From assembly GCA_964598765.1 (NCBI GenBank), contig CAZRCZ010000031.1:1-36638 (forward strand): a DNA stretch of 36,638 nucleotides, read 5' to 3'. Source of the stretch: CAZRCZ01 sp964598765. Its GTDB lineage: Bacteria; Sumerlaeota; Sumerlaeia; MVZB01; JAJFLK01. Positions 8,132 to 15,275 of the stretch are shown piece by piece; positions within the stretch are counted from its first letter, which is position 1, and every line of letters starts with the position of its first letter. Made by a program: the position numbers and the translations under genes. Under the pieces are notes generated by a model. The model was not told the DNA's origin and ran no database searches. It saw only the letters and a program-made list of their open reading frames with translations.

Positions 8132-9132
8132 ATCGCCGCCACCCCGCCGAACTCCTTCATGCGTGGATTCTCGCGGGAATTCCGCTGGGGCACGTGAAGG
8201 GAATCCATGTCACGCTTCATTTTAGTTTCGTGTTGGCCGCTCTGTTTTGGCTTCTGCTGGCGCTGGGCGCGGGACAGCCTGATTTGATGGAGAAGAGTGA
8301 CGGCGGGGGCTCCAGCGCAAGCGAAGTCGAATCGGTTTTGCCTTCCATGCCGCATCCCGCTGTTTCCGCCGCGCTCTTTATCGCGGTTTTGCTGGGAAGC
8401 GTTCTTGTGCACGAGTTGGGACACTGCGTCGGCTCTCATCTCGTCAAGAACCGTTGCGAGGAAATACTCCTCTGGCCGCTGGGAGGATTGACGGAAGTGC
8501 CCGGTTCGGAAAGGTCGCCGCAGGATGAATTGATCGTCACCGTCGCGGGGCCGTTGGCTTCGCTTGCGGTCGCCTTAGGAGCGACGTTGGCGGCATGGGC
8601 GATGCCGGCCGGAATCGCCGTGACCACGCCCGGATGGGGATTGCATCTTTTTCTGACGCAAACTCGATTCATCAATTGGATGTTGGTTCTCTTCAACACG
8701 CTCGCGCCGATTTTTCCGCTCGACGGCGCGAAAATAATTCGCTCGCTGGCGGCGACAAAGTTCGATCCGGTACGAACGACGTTTAATCTATGCTTGATGG
8801 GATTTGTCACAGCGGGCGTTCTTGTCTCTATCTTTGTTTTCGTCTCGCTGGATCCGCAATCGAACGCGGGGGGCTACAACATTTTTTATCTTCTGGCCGC
8901 AATGATCGGCGTCCAAGGTTGCATTCTGGAAATGCAACGTCTGCCGGAAGAGGGAGTTTATGTCCATTCCGCATTCGGTTCCGTTAAGGGCAAACCGGAA
9001 TCGCGCCCGGAATCATCCGTGGATCGTCTTCACGCGGAGTTGGAGAAAGCGGTCGAGCGGGAAGATTTCATCCGAGCCGCGCAACTGCGCGATGAAATTC
9101 GGGAACTCGAATCCAAGAGCCACCGCGTTTGA
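8128..9132 (+). CDS. Site-2 (M50) membrane protease with C-terminal UVR motif
   Basis: 334-residue integral membrane zinc protease. Several hydrophobic segments are visible (about 28-48, 79-95, 135-158, 180-193, 220-240, 250-265). H-E-L-G-H at 95-99 gives two His ligands and the catalytic Glu. N-T-L-A-P-I-F-P-L-D-G at 190-200 gives the Asp ligand in the usual N-x-x-P-x-x-P-L-D-G context. No CBS or PDZ domain is seen. Residues 299-328 instead form a UVR motif, with E-K-A-V-E-R-E-D-F, A-A-Q-L-R-D-E-I-R as its core. UVR motifs mediate protein contacts in UvrB, UvrC, McsA and ClpC. The fusion suggests a cytosolic partner or adaptor, which is inference. The ATG at 8128 overlaps the preceding stop; the frame is open further upstream, but that part is antisense-like and rejected. 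Confidence 0.9.
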   Translation: MNRRHPAELLHAWILAGIPLGHVKGIHVTLHFSFVLAALFWLLLALGAGQPDLMEKSDGGGSSASEVESVLPSMPHPAVSAALFIAVLLGSVLVHELGHCVGSHLVKNRCEEILLWPLGGLTEVPGSERSPQDELIVTVAGPLASLAVALGATLAAWAMPAGIAVTTPGWGLHLFLTQTRFINWMLVLFNTLAPIFPLDGAKIIRSLAATKFDPVRTTFNLCLMGFVTAGVLVSIFVFVSLDPQSNAGGYNIFYLLAAMIGVQGCILEMQRLPEEGVYVHSAFGSVKGKPESRPESSVDRLHAELEKAVEREDFIRAAQLRDEIRELESKSHRV

Positions 9133-9161
9133 TCGGCCGTCGCGTTGCTTTCCCTTCAGAG

Positions 9162-10118
9162 ATGCCGGACCTGACGAAATGGCGTGAAGACGTTCGCGCC
9201 GAAGCTTTGCGGCTTGGTTTTTCGCTCGTCGGATTCACATCGGCCGAACCGTTGAGCGTGACGATTCAACGCCGCTGGCAAAGGTGGCTCAAAGCGGGGC
9301 GCGCCGGAGCGATGAAATATCTGCTTCGTTCCCATCCCCGACGGACCCATCCTCAAGATCTGTCGCCATCCGCGAAATGCGTCATCGTTGCGGGCGTTGG
9401 ATATTACGATGGCGATCATCCAAACGGGGCGACGGGTAAAATTGCGCGATACGCATGGGGCAAGGATTATCATTTCGTTTTGCGAGACCGTCTTGGCGAT
9501 TTGGCAGGCTGGATCGAAAATTCCGCCAAGGCGCGAGGATACGCGGAACCTCTTCAATCGCGGATCGCCGTGGACAGCGCGCCGCTCGATGAACGCGCGT
9601 TAGCGGAACGGGCCGGACTCGGCTTCATCGGGAAAAACACGCTTCTCTTGAATCCTCGTCGCGGCTCGTGGATGGTCCTCGGCGAATTATTGATTTCCAT
9701 TCCTTTTCCCTCGGATCAACCCGTTAAAGGGACTTGTGGCTCCTGCCGGAAATGTTTGGAGGCGTGTCCAACGCAGGCTTTTGTCGGTCCTTATGAGCTC
9801 GATCCCCGTCGTTGCATTTCCTATTTGACGATTGAACAGAGAGGTCCGATCCCGCCCGATTTCGCCGAGAAGACGGAGGGATGGGCTTTTGGTTGCGATA
9901 TATGTCAGGAGGTCTGTCCCTTCAACGCTCCACCTCTGCCGCGATTGCTTCCTGAATTCTCCGCCCAAGCTGGGTTTGGGAAATGCGTAACGGAGGAGGC
10001 GTTGAGCAATTTCAAATCGGGCAAGGCGTTCTTAAGACGCTGGGGAAAAACGCCATTGTCTCGCGCGGGGCTGAAAGGAATGATCCGCAACCTGCTGGCG
10101 GCAGAGCGCAAATCCTGA
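9162..10118 (+). CDS. queG: Epoxyqueuosine reductase QueG
   Basis: Catalyses the last step of queuosine synthesis in tRNA, reducing epoxyqueuosine at position 34 with cobalamin and two [4Fe-4S] clusters. From ATG 9162 the protein is 318 residues. It contains the conserved V-D-S-A-P-L-D-E-R-A-L-A (137-148, with the family's catalytic Asp) and G-L-G-F-I-G-K-N-T. Ferredoxin-type ligands are C192, C195, C198 and C202 (C-G-S-C-R-K-C-L-E-A-C-P), with C245, C248 and C252 (C-D-I-C-Q-E-V-C-P). The frame also has a TTG at 9129 overlapping the protease stop; ATG 9162 fits the family's N-terminus. It is the third gene of the radical SAM/M50 operon, so two of the three products are likely cobalamin and Fe-S enzymes. 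Confidence 0.95.
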   Translation: MPDLTKWREDVRAEALRLGFSLVGFTSAEPLSVTIQRRWQRWLKAGRAGAMKYLLRSHPRRTHPQDLSPSAKCVIVAGVGYYDGDHPNGATGKIARYAWGKDYHFVLRDRLGDLAGWIENSAKARGYAEPLQSRIAVDSAPLDERALAERAGLGFIGKNTLLLNPRRGSWMVLGELLISIPFPSDQPVKGTCGSCRKCLEACPTQAFVGPYELDPRRCISYLTIEQRGPIPPDFAEKTEGWAFGCDICQEVCPFNAPPLPRLLPEFSAQAGFGKCVTEEALSNFKSGKAFLRRWGKTPLSRAGLKGMIRNLLAAERKS

Positions 10119-10146
10119 TAGCTGTGGTCGCCTCACTGGGATTTTT

Positions 10147-10256
10147 CACCACCAAGTCGCCAAGACACCAAGTTTCGCGCAAAAGTGGGCAATGCCGGGT
10201 GTTTCCTCACGGCTTTAACTTTTTTTGAATTCTTGGTGTCTTCGTGTCTTGGTGGT
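10147..10256. repeat. Intergenic inverted-repeat element, copy 2 (CCAAGACA type)
   Basis: The arm at 10147-10172 (CACCACCAAG, then GCCAAGACACCAAG) and the arm at 10232-10256 (CTTGGTGTCTTCGTG, then CTTGGTGGT) are near-perfect reverse complements, about 60 bp apart. The element lies between queG and the ceramidase-like gene. A related copy is at 21896-21966. No coding capacity of its own is seen, although an open frame reads through it. Confidence 0.75.
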
Positions 10257-10305
10257 AAAAAGATCGGCGAGAACAGCCGTGAGCCGCATTTTTATCTTCA
10301 AGCAA

Positions 10306-10335
10306 TTGACTCTTGGAATCACGCAACCGTAGGAT
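10306..10335 (+). promoter_or_regulatory. Candidate sigma70-type promoter for the ceramidase-like gene
   Basis: TTGACT (10306-10311) and TAGGAT (10330-10335) are separated by 18 bases, 39 bases before the ATG at 10374. The match is 5 of 6 at -35 and 4 of 6 at -10. It lies just after the repeat element, so the gene need not depend on queG transcription. Confidence 0.4.
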
Positions 10336-10373
10336 ATTGCTTTCCGCCTTTGAAGGGAGAGAGAAACAGTTCG

Positions 10374-11807
10374 ATGCAAGATCAAATGAAATACCGAAAA
10401 TTTTCCGCGCCGATGATCGCGATGGTTTTGTTTTGCGGCCTTTGCGCCCAAGCCGCGCAATTCAAAGTCGGCTACGCCGAGCGCGACGTCACGCCGTCCA
10501 AGTCTGTCCCGATGTGGGGCTACGGGGGGCTGGGGCCGAGGATGTCCAACGGCATCATTGATCCGCTTTACGCCAAAGGGGTCGTGATTGACGTCGGCGA
10601 TCACAAGTTGGCGATCATGGGGTTGGACATCGGTCGAGGGCCACGTCCCAGTTCCATGAGTCGCATCCGTAAGGAGGTCAAGGAGAAATCGGGGGTGGAT
10701 TTCGTCATGATTTCCGGCTCCCACACGCACCACGGTCCCGTCACGGAATTGAAGGACGAACCGGAGAAGGGAAGAGGCAAATACGACGACGACGTCAATT
10801 ACGCCATCGAGCTTGAGACCAAAATCATCGAGGCGATCAACGAGGCCGCCGCCACCGCCAAGGACGCCAAGCTCGGCTGGGGATCGGTTCACGTTCCCTT
10901 TTGCCGGAATCGCCACACGAAAATCGAACCGAAGCCGGTGGACGACGAATTGAGCGTGATCCGATTCGACGACGAGCTGACCGGCAAGACAATCGCGCTT
11001 GTGATCAATTTCTCCGCGCACCCGACGATCCTTCCCGCGCAACTCCGGATGTTTTCCGCCGAGTGGCCGGGCCGAATGAAAAACAACGTCAACGCCGCGC
11101 TCGGCACCCATTCGATTTTCATGCAGGGATCGGCGGGGGATCTTTCGCCGAACACGACACAAAAGACCGACGAGATTGCCGTAGCGTTGAAGAAAGAAGA
11201 CGAGGCGAAAGCGGCCGCGGAAGGAAAACCGCTCGATCCGGTTAAGGTCCAGCACATGGACATTTACAAAATTGAAGCGTTCGGTCGGCAGGTGGCCGAG
11301 GAAGTTGTTAAACTCGCCAAGGGAATTCAAGTCTCCAAACCGGAGAAGCCCTCGATTCAAGGGTTGGACGAGGATTTTGCTTTTGAGTTGCGAAAGGGAA
11401 TTGACATCAACGACCCGCAGGTTAAATTCAAATACACGATGGCGTTCTTTCCGGAGTTGGTGAACAACTTCAAGGACGAGATCGGCGAGGGAAAAATCCA
11501 TCCCCATCTGACGACGATCGTACTGGACGGCGAGTTGGCGCTGGTCGGCGGGTCGGGAGAATTTTTCTGCAATCACTCTAATCGCCTGAAACAACGCGCG
11601 CGGATCAAGACCCTCTTCTTCGGCTACTGCAATGGACACCACATGTATTTCCCGACCATCGAAGCCGCCGCCGAAGGGGGCTACGGCGGCGACCCCACCG
11701 TGTCGTGGGTCCAGCTTGGCGCGGGGGAGGAAATGACCAATCGCGCGCTGATCAACATCTACACATTTCTGGGGAAGTACGAATTCAAGTTGCCGGGCGG
11801 GCCTTAA
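10374..11807 (+). CDS. Neutral/alkaline ceramidase-like exported amidase
   Basis: 477 residues from ATG 10374, with the Gly-rich GGGAGAGAG upstream (an internal ATG at 10386 is an alternative). An N-terminal signal peptide (K-Y-R-K then A-M-V-L-F-C-G-L-C-A-Q-A-A) predicts export. Family hallmarks are the zinc-binding S-H-T-H-H-G-P (116-122, compare T-H-T-H-S-G-P), F-S-A-H-P-T (213-218) and S-A-G-D-L-S-P-N (253-260), which holds the nucleophilic Ser of neutral ceramidases (G-D-V-S-P-N). Members cleave the amide of ceramide, but many bacterial relatives have unknown substrates. The protein is shorter than the roughly 650-760 residues of characterised enzymes, so the C-terminal immunoglobulin-like domain is probably missing and lipid specificity is not assured. 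Confidence 0.85.
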   Translation: MQDQMKYRKFSAPMIAMVLFCGLCAQAAQFKVGYAERDVTPSKSVPMWGYGGLGPRMSNGIIDPLYAKGVVIDVGDHKLAIMGLDIGRGPRPSSMSRIRKEVKEKSGVDFVMISGSHTHHGPVTELKDEPEKGRGKYDDDVNYAIELETKIIEAINEAAATAKDAKLGWGSVHVPFCRNRHTKIEPKPVDDELSVIRFDDELTGKTIALVINFSAHPTILPAQLRMFSAEWPGRMKNNVNAALGTHSIFMQGSAGDLSPNTTQKTDEIAVALKKEDEAKAAAEGKPLDPVKVQHMDIYKIEAFGRQVAEEVVKLAKGIQVSKPEKPSIQGLDEDFAFELRKGIDINDPQVKFKYTMAFFPELVNNFKDEIGEGKIHPHLTTIVLDGELALVGGSGEFFCNHSNRLKQRARIKTLFFGYCNGHHMYFPTIEAAAEGGYGGDPTVSWVQLGAGEEMTNRALINIYTFLGKYEFKLPGGP

Positions 11808-11813
11808 GCTTAG

Positions 11814-12188
11814 GATGAAACACGAAGACAAGAAGAGAAACAGATAACCCTTGGCGTGCTTGTGTTTGGGGGCGGCGAGGAATAAATTATGGCTGTGGGG
11901 CGGAGTGGAGGGCGGTTGCGCCTCGGAGGATGAAAGACAGGGGATCATGAAAATCGAATTGGAACGGGAGCAGGACGGGCGGTGGATCGCGGAAATCCCC
12001 GATCTTCCGGGCGTGATGAGCTACGGCAAAACGAAAGCCGAGGCTGTCTCGAAGGCCGAATCTCTGGCGCTCCGCATTCTGGCAGACCGGATCCATCACG
12101 GCGAGGAAATCCCCGACGTTGCCAAACTCTTTGCCATTTCCGCGTGAGTCAGTCGCTTCGTGCCTTCCTTGTGTCTTTGTGTTTAATC
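11814..12188. repeat. Inverted-repeat arms bracketing the hicB-like gene, copy 3
   Basis: A left arm at 11814-11840 (GATGAAACACGAAGACAAG) and a right arm at 12155-12188 (ending CTTTGTGTTTAATC) are imperfect reverse complements of the GAAGACAC type. They enclose about 310 bp containing the small hicB-like gene. The right arm supplies the TAA stop of the minus-strand gene ending at 12183. Confidence 0.5.
11947..12147 (+). CDS. Orphan HicB-like small protein
   Basis: 66 residues with the HicB/UPF0150 fold signature: I-E-L-E-R-E-Q-D-G-R-W-I-A-E-I-P-D-L-P-G-V, then Y-G-K-T-K-A-E-A-V-S-K-A. AGGGG lies just upstream of ATG 11947. HicB antitoxins usually pair with HicA and carry a C-terminal DNA-binding segment. 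Here no HicA reading frame is adjacent on either side and the protein ends soon after the partial RNase-H-like fold. It could be a solitary antitoxin or a remnant. A complete hicBA pair lies about 2 kb away at 14129-14553. Confidence 0.8.
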   Translation: MKIELEREQDGRWIAEIPDLPGVMSYGKTKAEAVSKAESLALRILADRIHHGEEIPDVAKLFAISA

Positions 12189-12455
12189 CGACTTCAGATC
12201 AACTTTCTGAATCGGAAATTCCTTCCGCAACGCCTCCAGTAACCGCTCGAACACGTCCGCGTAGCCGGGCATGATCCAGAGTTCGATGATGCCGCGCGAT
12301 TCGTCCAGCGTCCGGACCAAGCCGATGCCGTCGTAAGCCTCCGCCAGACTCGTCAGATAGCCGATTTCCCTCGGCGGCATTTGATAAACCTCGATGATCG
12401 GCTCGGGGCCGGAATACGGGGCGAGCGCGGCGAATCGGGATTTTTTTTCCGTCAT
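12183..12455 (-). CDS. Small DUF4911-like protein
   Basis: 90 residues, acidic/basic mixed, no signal or membrane segment. The pattern P-R-E-I-G-Y-L-T-S-L-A-E-A-Y-D-G-I-G-L-V-R-T-L-D, followed by I-I-E-L-W-I-M-P-G-Y-A-D-V-F-E-R-L-L, recalls the DUF4911 family, whose function is unknown to me; I assign it from memory of the pattern. The start at 12455 overlaps the stop of the upstream gene by four bases (ATGA), so the two are translated together. The stop codon lies in a repeat arm. Confidence 0.6.
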   Translation of the reverse strand: MTEKKSRFAALAPYSGPEPIIEVYQMPPREIGYLTSLAEAYDGIGLVRTLDESRGIIELWIMPGYADVFERLLEALRKEFPIQKVDLKSD

Positions 12456-12889
12456 TGCGCGTCCTCGGCGCGGAGGTCCTGCGAAAGCGCGCGGGCGATG
12501 GTGTCCATTTCATCCACGAGCGCGCGGTATTCCGGCGATCCGCGATGCGGCTTGTAGGCGGCTTGGATCAGTTTGGGATCGGGGCGATAAAGAAATCCGC
12601 GCAAAATCATCAAGAACGCCGCGAGGCCGAAGACGAGGATGAAAAACCGCACCCCTTTGTGGCCGTCGTAATAAACCTTGAGGCTCATCGCAAAAAGGCA
12701 AAGCAAAAACGCGCCGCAACCGATCCGATACCCGCGCGTCAGCCGGATGTGTCCCTTGATGAGGACTGGATCGTTGTCCTCGTCGTCGCGCTCCATTTTT
12801 TCCAGCGCGCGCTCGATCTCGCGGATGCGGGCGATCTTGGCTTCCCGGGTCGGGAACCGGGCGAGGAGTTTGAGAGGGTCGGGGATCAT
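12452..12889 (-). CDS. Small two-TM membrane protein of unknown function
   Basis: 145 residues. A charged N-terminal helix (R-I-R-E-I-E-R-A-L-E-K-M-E-R-D-D-E-D-N-D) precedes two hydrophobic segments at about 58-71 (C-G-A-F-L-L-C-L-F-A-M-S-L) and 81-99 (F-F-I-L-V-F-G-L-A-A-F-L-M-I-L). A soluble tail with R-G-S-P-E-Y-R-A-L-V-D-E-M-D follows. I do not recognise the family. It overlaps the DUF4911-like gene by four bases and lies about 140 bp downstream of prfA on the same strand, separated by a repeat element. Confidence 0.75.
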   Translation of the reverse strand: MIPDPLKLLARFPTREAKIARIREIERALEKMERDDEDNDPVLIKGHIRLTRGYRIGCGAFLLCLFAMSLKVYYDGHKGVRFFILVFGLAAFLMILRGFLYRPDPKLIQAAYKPHRGSPEYRALVDEMDTIARALSQDLRAEDAQ

Positions 12890-12903
12890 AAAATCTTAAA
12901 CGC

Positions 12904-13024
12904 GAAGATTAAACACGAAGACACAAAGGAGACGCGAAGAGCACAAAGAAGAAAATACCTGTTGGAATGTTTTTTTCATGCTTCGTGATCTGTGTGACTT
13001 CTTCGTGTCTTCGTGTTTAATCTT
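12904..13024. repeat. Intergenic inverted-repeat element, copy 4 (GAAGACAC type)
   Basis: Left arm 12904-12951 (GAAGATTAAACACGAAGACA, then CAAAGG and GCGAAGAGCACAAAG) and right arm 12979-13024 (ending TCTTCGTGTTTAATCTTC) are reverse complements over most of their length, with about 27 bp between. It lies between prfA and the small membrane-protein gene, starting 7 bases after the prfA stop codon. This is the longest and most regular copy of this type in the window. Confidence 0.75.
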
Positions 13025-13030
13025 CCAACT

Positions 13031-14104
13031 TCAAACCTTCTTCAACGCCTCCGCCTGATAAAACGCCGTCAGAGAATCAATCACCTCGTCTATTTCCCCT
13101 TCCATCACGCGATCCAGACTGTAGATCGTCAAGTTGATCCGATGATCGGTCAGACGGTTTTGGGGAAAATTGTAGGTGCGGATGCGTTCGGAGCGATCGC
13201 CCGAACCGACTTGGCTTCGGCGTTCGGCGGTCATCTCGGCCTGCTGGCGGTTTTCCTCCATCTCCAGCAATCGCGCGCGGAGAACCTTCAATCCCTTGGC
13301 CTTGTTTTTGATCTGCGAGCGCTCATCCTGACAAGTGACGACCAGACCCGTCGGGACGTGCGTGATCCGGACGGCGGAATCGGTCGTGTTGACCCCTTGC
13401 CCCCCCGGACCGCCGGCGCGATACACGTCAATTTTCAATTCTTCCGGTTTGATGACGACGTCAACCTCCTCGGCTTCGGCCATGATGGCGACGGTCGCCG
13501 CGGAGGTGTGAATCCGCCCTTGCGTTTCGGTCGCGGGGACGCGCTGGACGCGATGCGTGCCCCCTTCATATTTCAGGCGGCTATAAACCTTGCCCCCCGC
13601 GACCAAAAAAATGACCTCCTTGAATCCGCCGAGATCGGTCGGGCTGTCGGAGAGAAGCTCGATTTTCCATCTGCGCTTTTCGGCGTAGCGGGAATACATC
13701 GTGAACAGATCGCGGGCGAAAAGCGCGGCCTCCTCGCCGCCGGTCCCGGCGCGGATTTCGACGATGGTGTTGCGGGCGTCGCGCGGGTCTTTCGGGAGAA
13801 GGAGCGTTTGAAGTTCCTGATCGGTCTTTTCCAATTCCGCGCGCGTTTGCGCGATTTCCTCCTCGGCCATCGCCGCGAGTTCGGGATCGGGGTCTTTTCC
13901 CATCTCGCGCGCTTGTTCGAGGCGATTCATGGTTTGTTCCCTGTGTCGAAACGCCTGAACGACCTCGCGCATTTCGCTGTGGGAGCGGGAAAGCTGGGCG
14001 AAAAGTTTGTTGTCGCGGATCGTCGCGGGATCGGAGAGGCGTTCCTCGATCTGACGGAACTGGGATTCAATTTCCTTGTATTTGGCGGTGAGGTCAATCA
14101 TCAA
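13031..14104 (-). CDS. prfA: Peptide chain release factor 1
   Basis: Recognises UAA and UAG stop codons and triggers peptide release. The 357 residues include P-A-T at 190-192, in the position of the RF1 P-x-T codon-recognition tripeptide (RF2 has S-P-F). The peptidyl-transferase motif G-G-Q is at 234-236 within A-G-G-P-G-G-Q-G-V-N-T-T-D-S-A-V. I-R-A-G-T-G-G-E-E-A and the basic R-S-Q-I-K-N-K-A segment are also typical. The first two codons are both ATG; either could start. The methyltransferase gene prmC, which often follows prfA, is not present downstream. Confidence 0.97.
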   Translation of the reverse strand: MMIDLTAKYKEIESQFRQIEERLSDPATIRDNKLFAQLSRSHSEMREVVQAFRHREQTMNRLEQAREMGKDPDPELAAMAEEEIAQTRAELEKTDQELQTLLLPKDPRDARNTIVEIRAGTGGEEAALFARDLFTMYSRYAEKRRWKIELLSDSPTDLGGFKEVIFLVAGGKVYSRLKYEGGTHRVQRVPATETQGRIHTSAATVAIMAEAEEVDVVIKPEELKIDVYRAGGPGGQGVNTTDSAVRITHVPTGLVVTCQDERSQIKNKAKGLKVLRARLLEMEENRQQAEMTAERRSQVGSGDRSERIRTYNFPQNRLTDHRINLTIYSLDRVMEGEIDEVIDSLTAFYQAEALKKV

Positions 14105-14128
14105 TCGCTCTCGCGGGTGTTTACTTCT

Positions 14129-14347
14129 TCAGGGGTTCAGGAATTCTTCAACGGTGATTCCTGACCGATCAATCAAACCGCGCAGTGTGTCCCGCGCAAC
14201 CTGCGGATGGTTTGGAACGGATAGCGTGGCAATGTTGCCCTTTTTGCTAAGGATGATGTGACTGTCCCGCTGGCGCGCGATCCGCCAGCCCAGCTTCTCG
14301 AATGTTTGGATCACATCGCGCGGCCTTAAAACCGGGACCGGCGGCAT
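14129..14347 (-). CDS. hicA: HicA-family mRNA interferase toxin
   Basis: 72 residues with the double-stranded-RNA-binding-like fold of HicA: V-I-Q-T-F-E-K-L-G-W-R-I-A-R-Q-R-D-S-H-I-I-L-S, with catalytic His30 in D-S-H, then V-P-N-H-P-Q-V-A-R-D-T-L-R-G-L-I. HicA toxins cleave mRNA and are held inactive by HicB. The ATG shares one base with the hicB stop (TGATG), so the two are translationally coupled in the order hicB-hicA. It looks intact. Confidence 0.9.
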   Translation of the reverse strand: MPPVPVLRPRDVIQTFEKLGWRIARQRDSHIILSKKGNIATLSVPNHPQVARDTLRGLIDRSGITVEEFLNP

Positions 14348-14553
14348 CAGACATGCACTTCCACTTGCCGGGTCTGGACGGTCAAGGGCATTCCCTGCTC
14401 GGCGCGAACTTCAAGACAGGCTTGAATCGCCTCTTGAATGTTTTTTTCCGCCTCTTCCTCTGTCCGTCCCTGACTGACGCATCCGGGAATGGCCGGGCAC
14501 TCGGCGATGAAGACGCCGTCTTCGTCTCTGGATAGCGTGACAAAAAATTTCAT
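14347..14553 (-). CDS. hicB: HicB-family antitoxin
   Basis: 68 residues, matching the HicB partial RNase-H-like fold: F-F-V-T-L-S-R-D-E-D-G-V-F-I-A-E-C-P-A-I-P-G-C-V-S-Q-G, then T-E-E-E-A-E-K-N-I-Q-E-A-I. It is the short form, lacking a clear C-terminal helix-turn-helix or ribbon-helix-helix. It precedes hicA with a one-base overlap. The promoter would lie between this gene and the divergent efp. It differs clearly from the orphan copy at 11947. Confidence 0.9.
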   Translation of the reverse strand: MKFFVTLSRDEDGVFIAECPAIPGCVSQGRTEEEAEKNIQEAIQACLEVRAEQGMPLTVQTRQVEVHV

Positions 14554-14576
14554 CTCTCATTCCCCCCATTCCCAAG

Positions 14577-14605
14577 TTGCTCCGGCGAATGGATTCAAGT
14601 AGAGT
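14577..14605 (+). promoter_or_regulatory. Weak candidate promoter for efp
   Basis: TTGCTC (14577-14582) and TAGAGT (14600-14605) are 17 bases apart. TATAAG at 14605-14610 is an alternative -10 with poorer spacing. The region is the divergent gap between hicB and efp. The match is modest, so this is tentative. Confidence 0.3.
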
Positions 14606-14667
14606 ATAAGGCTCCGCTCCGCATATTGCAACGAACGGATAACCTTGGGAGGAGTTTCAGCGCGGTT

Positions 14668-15234
14668 ATGAACATCAAAGCCAACGATCTGCGCCCCGGC
14701 GACAAGATCGAACACGACAACGACATTTGGATGGTCAAGGAGGTCATGCACCGGACGCCCGGCAATTTGCGCGCGTTCGTTCAGGCCCGCATCACCAGTC
14801 TCAACAGCGGGCGGTCCAAGGAGGAGCGGTTCCGTTCGACCGACATCGTCAAGGCCGCCGACGTCGAGGCCAAGAAGATGCAGTATCTCTATCGGGAGGG
14901 GGACATGCTGACGTTCATGGACGCGGAGAATTTCGAGCAGATGCAAATCCCCGGCGATATTTTGGGGGAGGCTCCCTCTTATCTGATCGAGAACATGGAC
15001 GTCGTGGTGCAATTTCTGAAAGGGAAGGCGGTCGGGGTTGATCTTCCCGCGAACGTCGTGCTTACGGTCATTGAGACCGAACCGGGCGTTCGGGGAGATA
15101 CCGTCAACAACGTCCTCAAACCCGCCAAGACCGAAACGGGTCGCGTCGTCGGCGTGCCGATCTTCATCAACGAAGGAGAGCGGATCAAAGTGGACACGCG
15201 ATCCGGAGAATACTTGGGCCGGATCAACGACTGA
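14668..15234 (+). CDS. efp: Elongation factor P, with Asn at the modification site
   Basis: Relieves ribosome stalling at polyproline stretches. The protein is 188 residues from ATG 14668, with GGGAGGAG about 12-19 bases upstream. The three-domain EF-P fold is complete and ends G-E-R-I-K-V-D-T-R-S-G-E-Y-L-G-R. The loop that in E. coli reads K-P-G-K34-G-Q-A-F reads here T-P-G-N33-L-R-A-F, so the lysine or arginine that carries beta-lysine, rhamnose or aminopentanol in other bacteria is Asn. It should work without those known modifications, or with another one. Several homologues of the Verrucomicrobia type share this form, from memory. It is monocistronic, with a terminator right after. Confidence 0.97.
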   Translation: MNIKANDLRPGDKIEHDNDIWMVKEVMHRTPGNLRAFVQARITSLNSGRSKEERFRSTDIVKAADVEAKKMQYLYREGDMLTFMDAENFEQMQIPGDILGEAPSYLIENMDVVVQFLKGKAVGVDLPANVVLTVIETEPGVRGDTVNNVLKPAKTETGRVVGVPIFINEGERIKVDTRSGEYLGRIND

Positions 15235-15240
15235 TTTGTG

Positions 15241-15271
15241 GCACAGCCGCCTCCGGCTGTGCGTTTGTTTT
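15241..15271 (+). terminator. Rho-independent terminator of efp
   Basis: GCACAGCCG and CGGCTGTGC form a perfect 9-bp stem with a 4-base loop (CCTC), followed by G-TTTG-TTTT. It starts 6 bases after the efp stop. Confidence 0.85.
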
Positions 15272-15275
15272 GCCT

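Noticed and set aside
10215..11948. 577-codon minus-strand frame opposite the ceramidase-like gene
   Set aside because: Arg/Val/His-rich shadow of a well-conserved gene on the other strand in GC-rich DNA.
13013..14164. 383-codon plus-strand frame opposite prfA
   Set aside because: Shadow frame; prfA carries all RF1 motifs.
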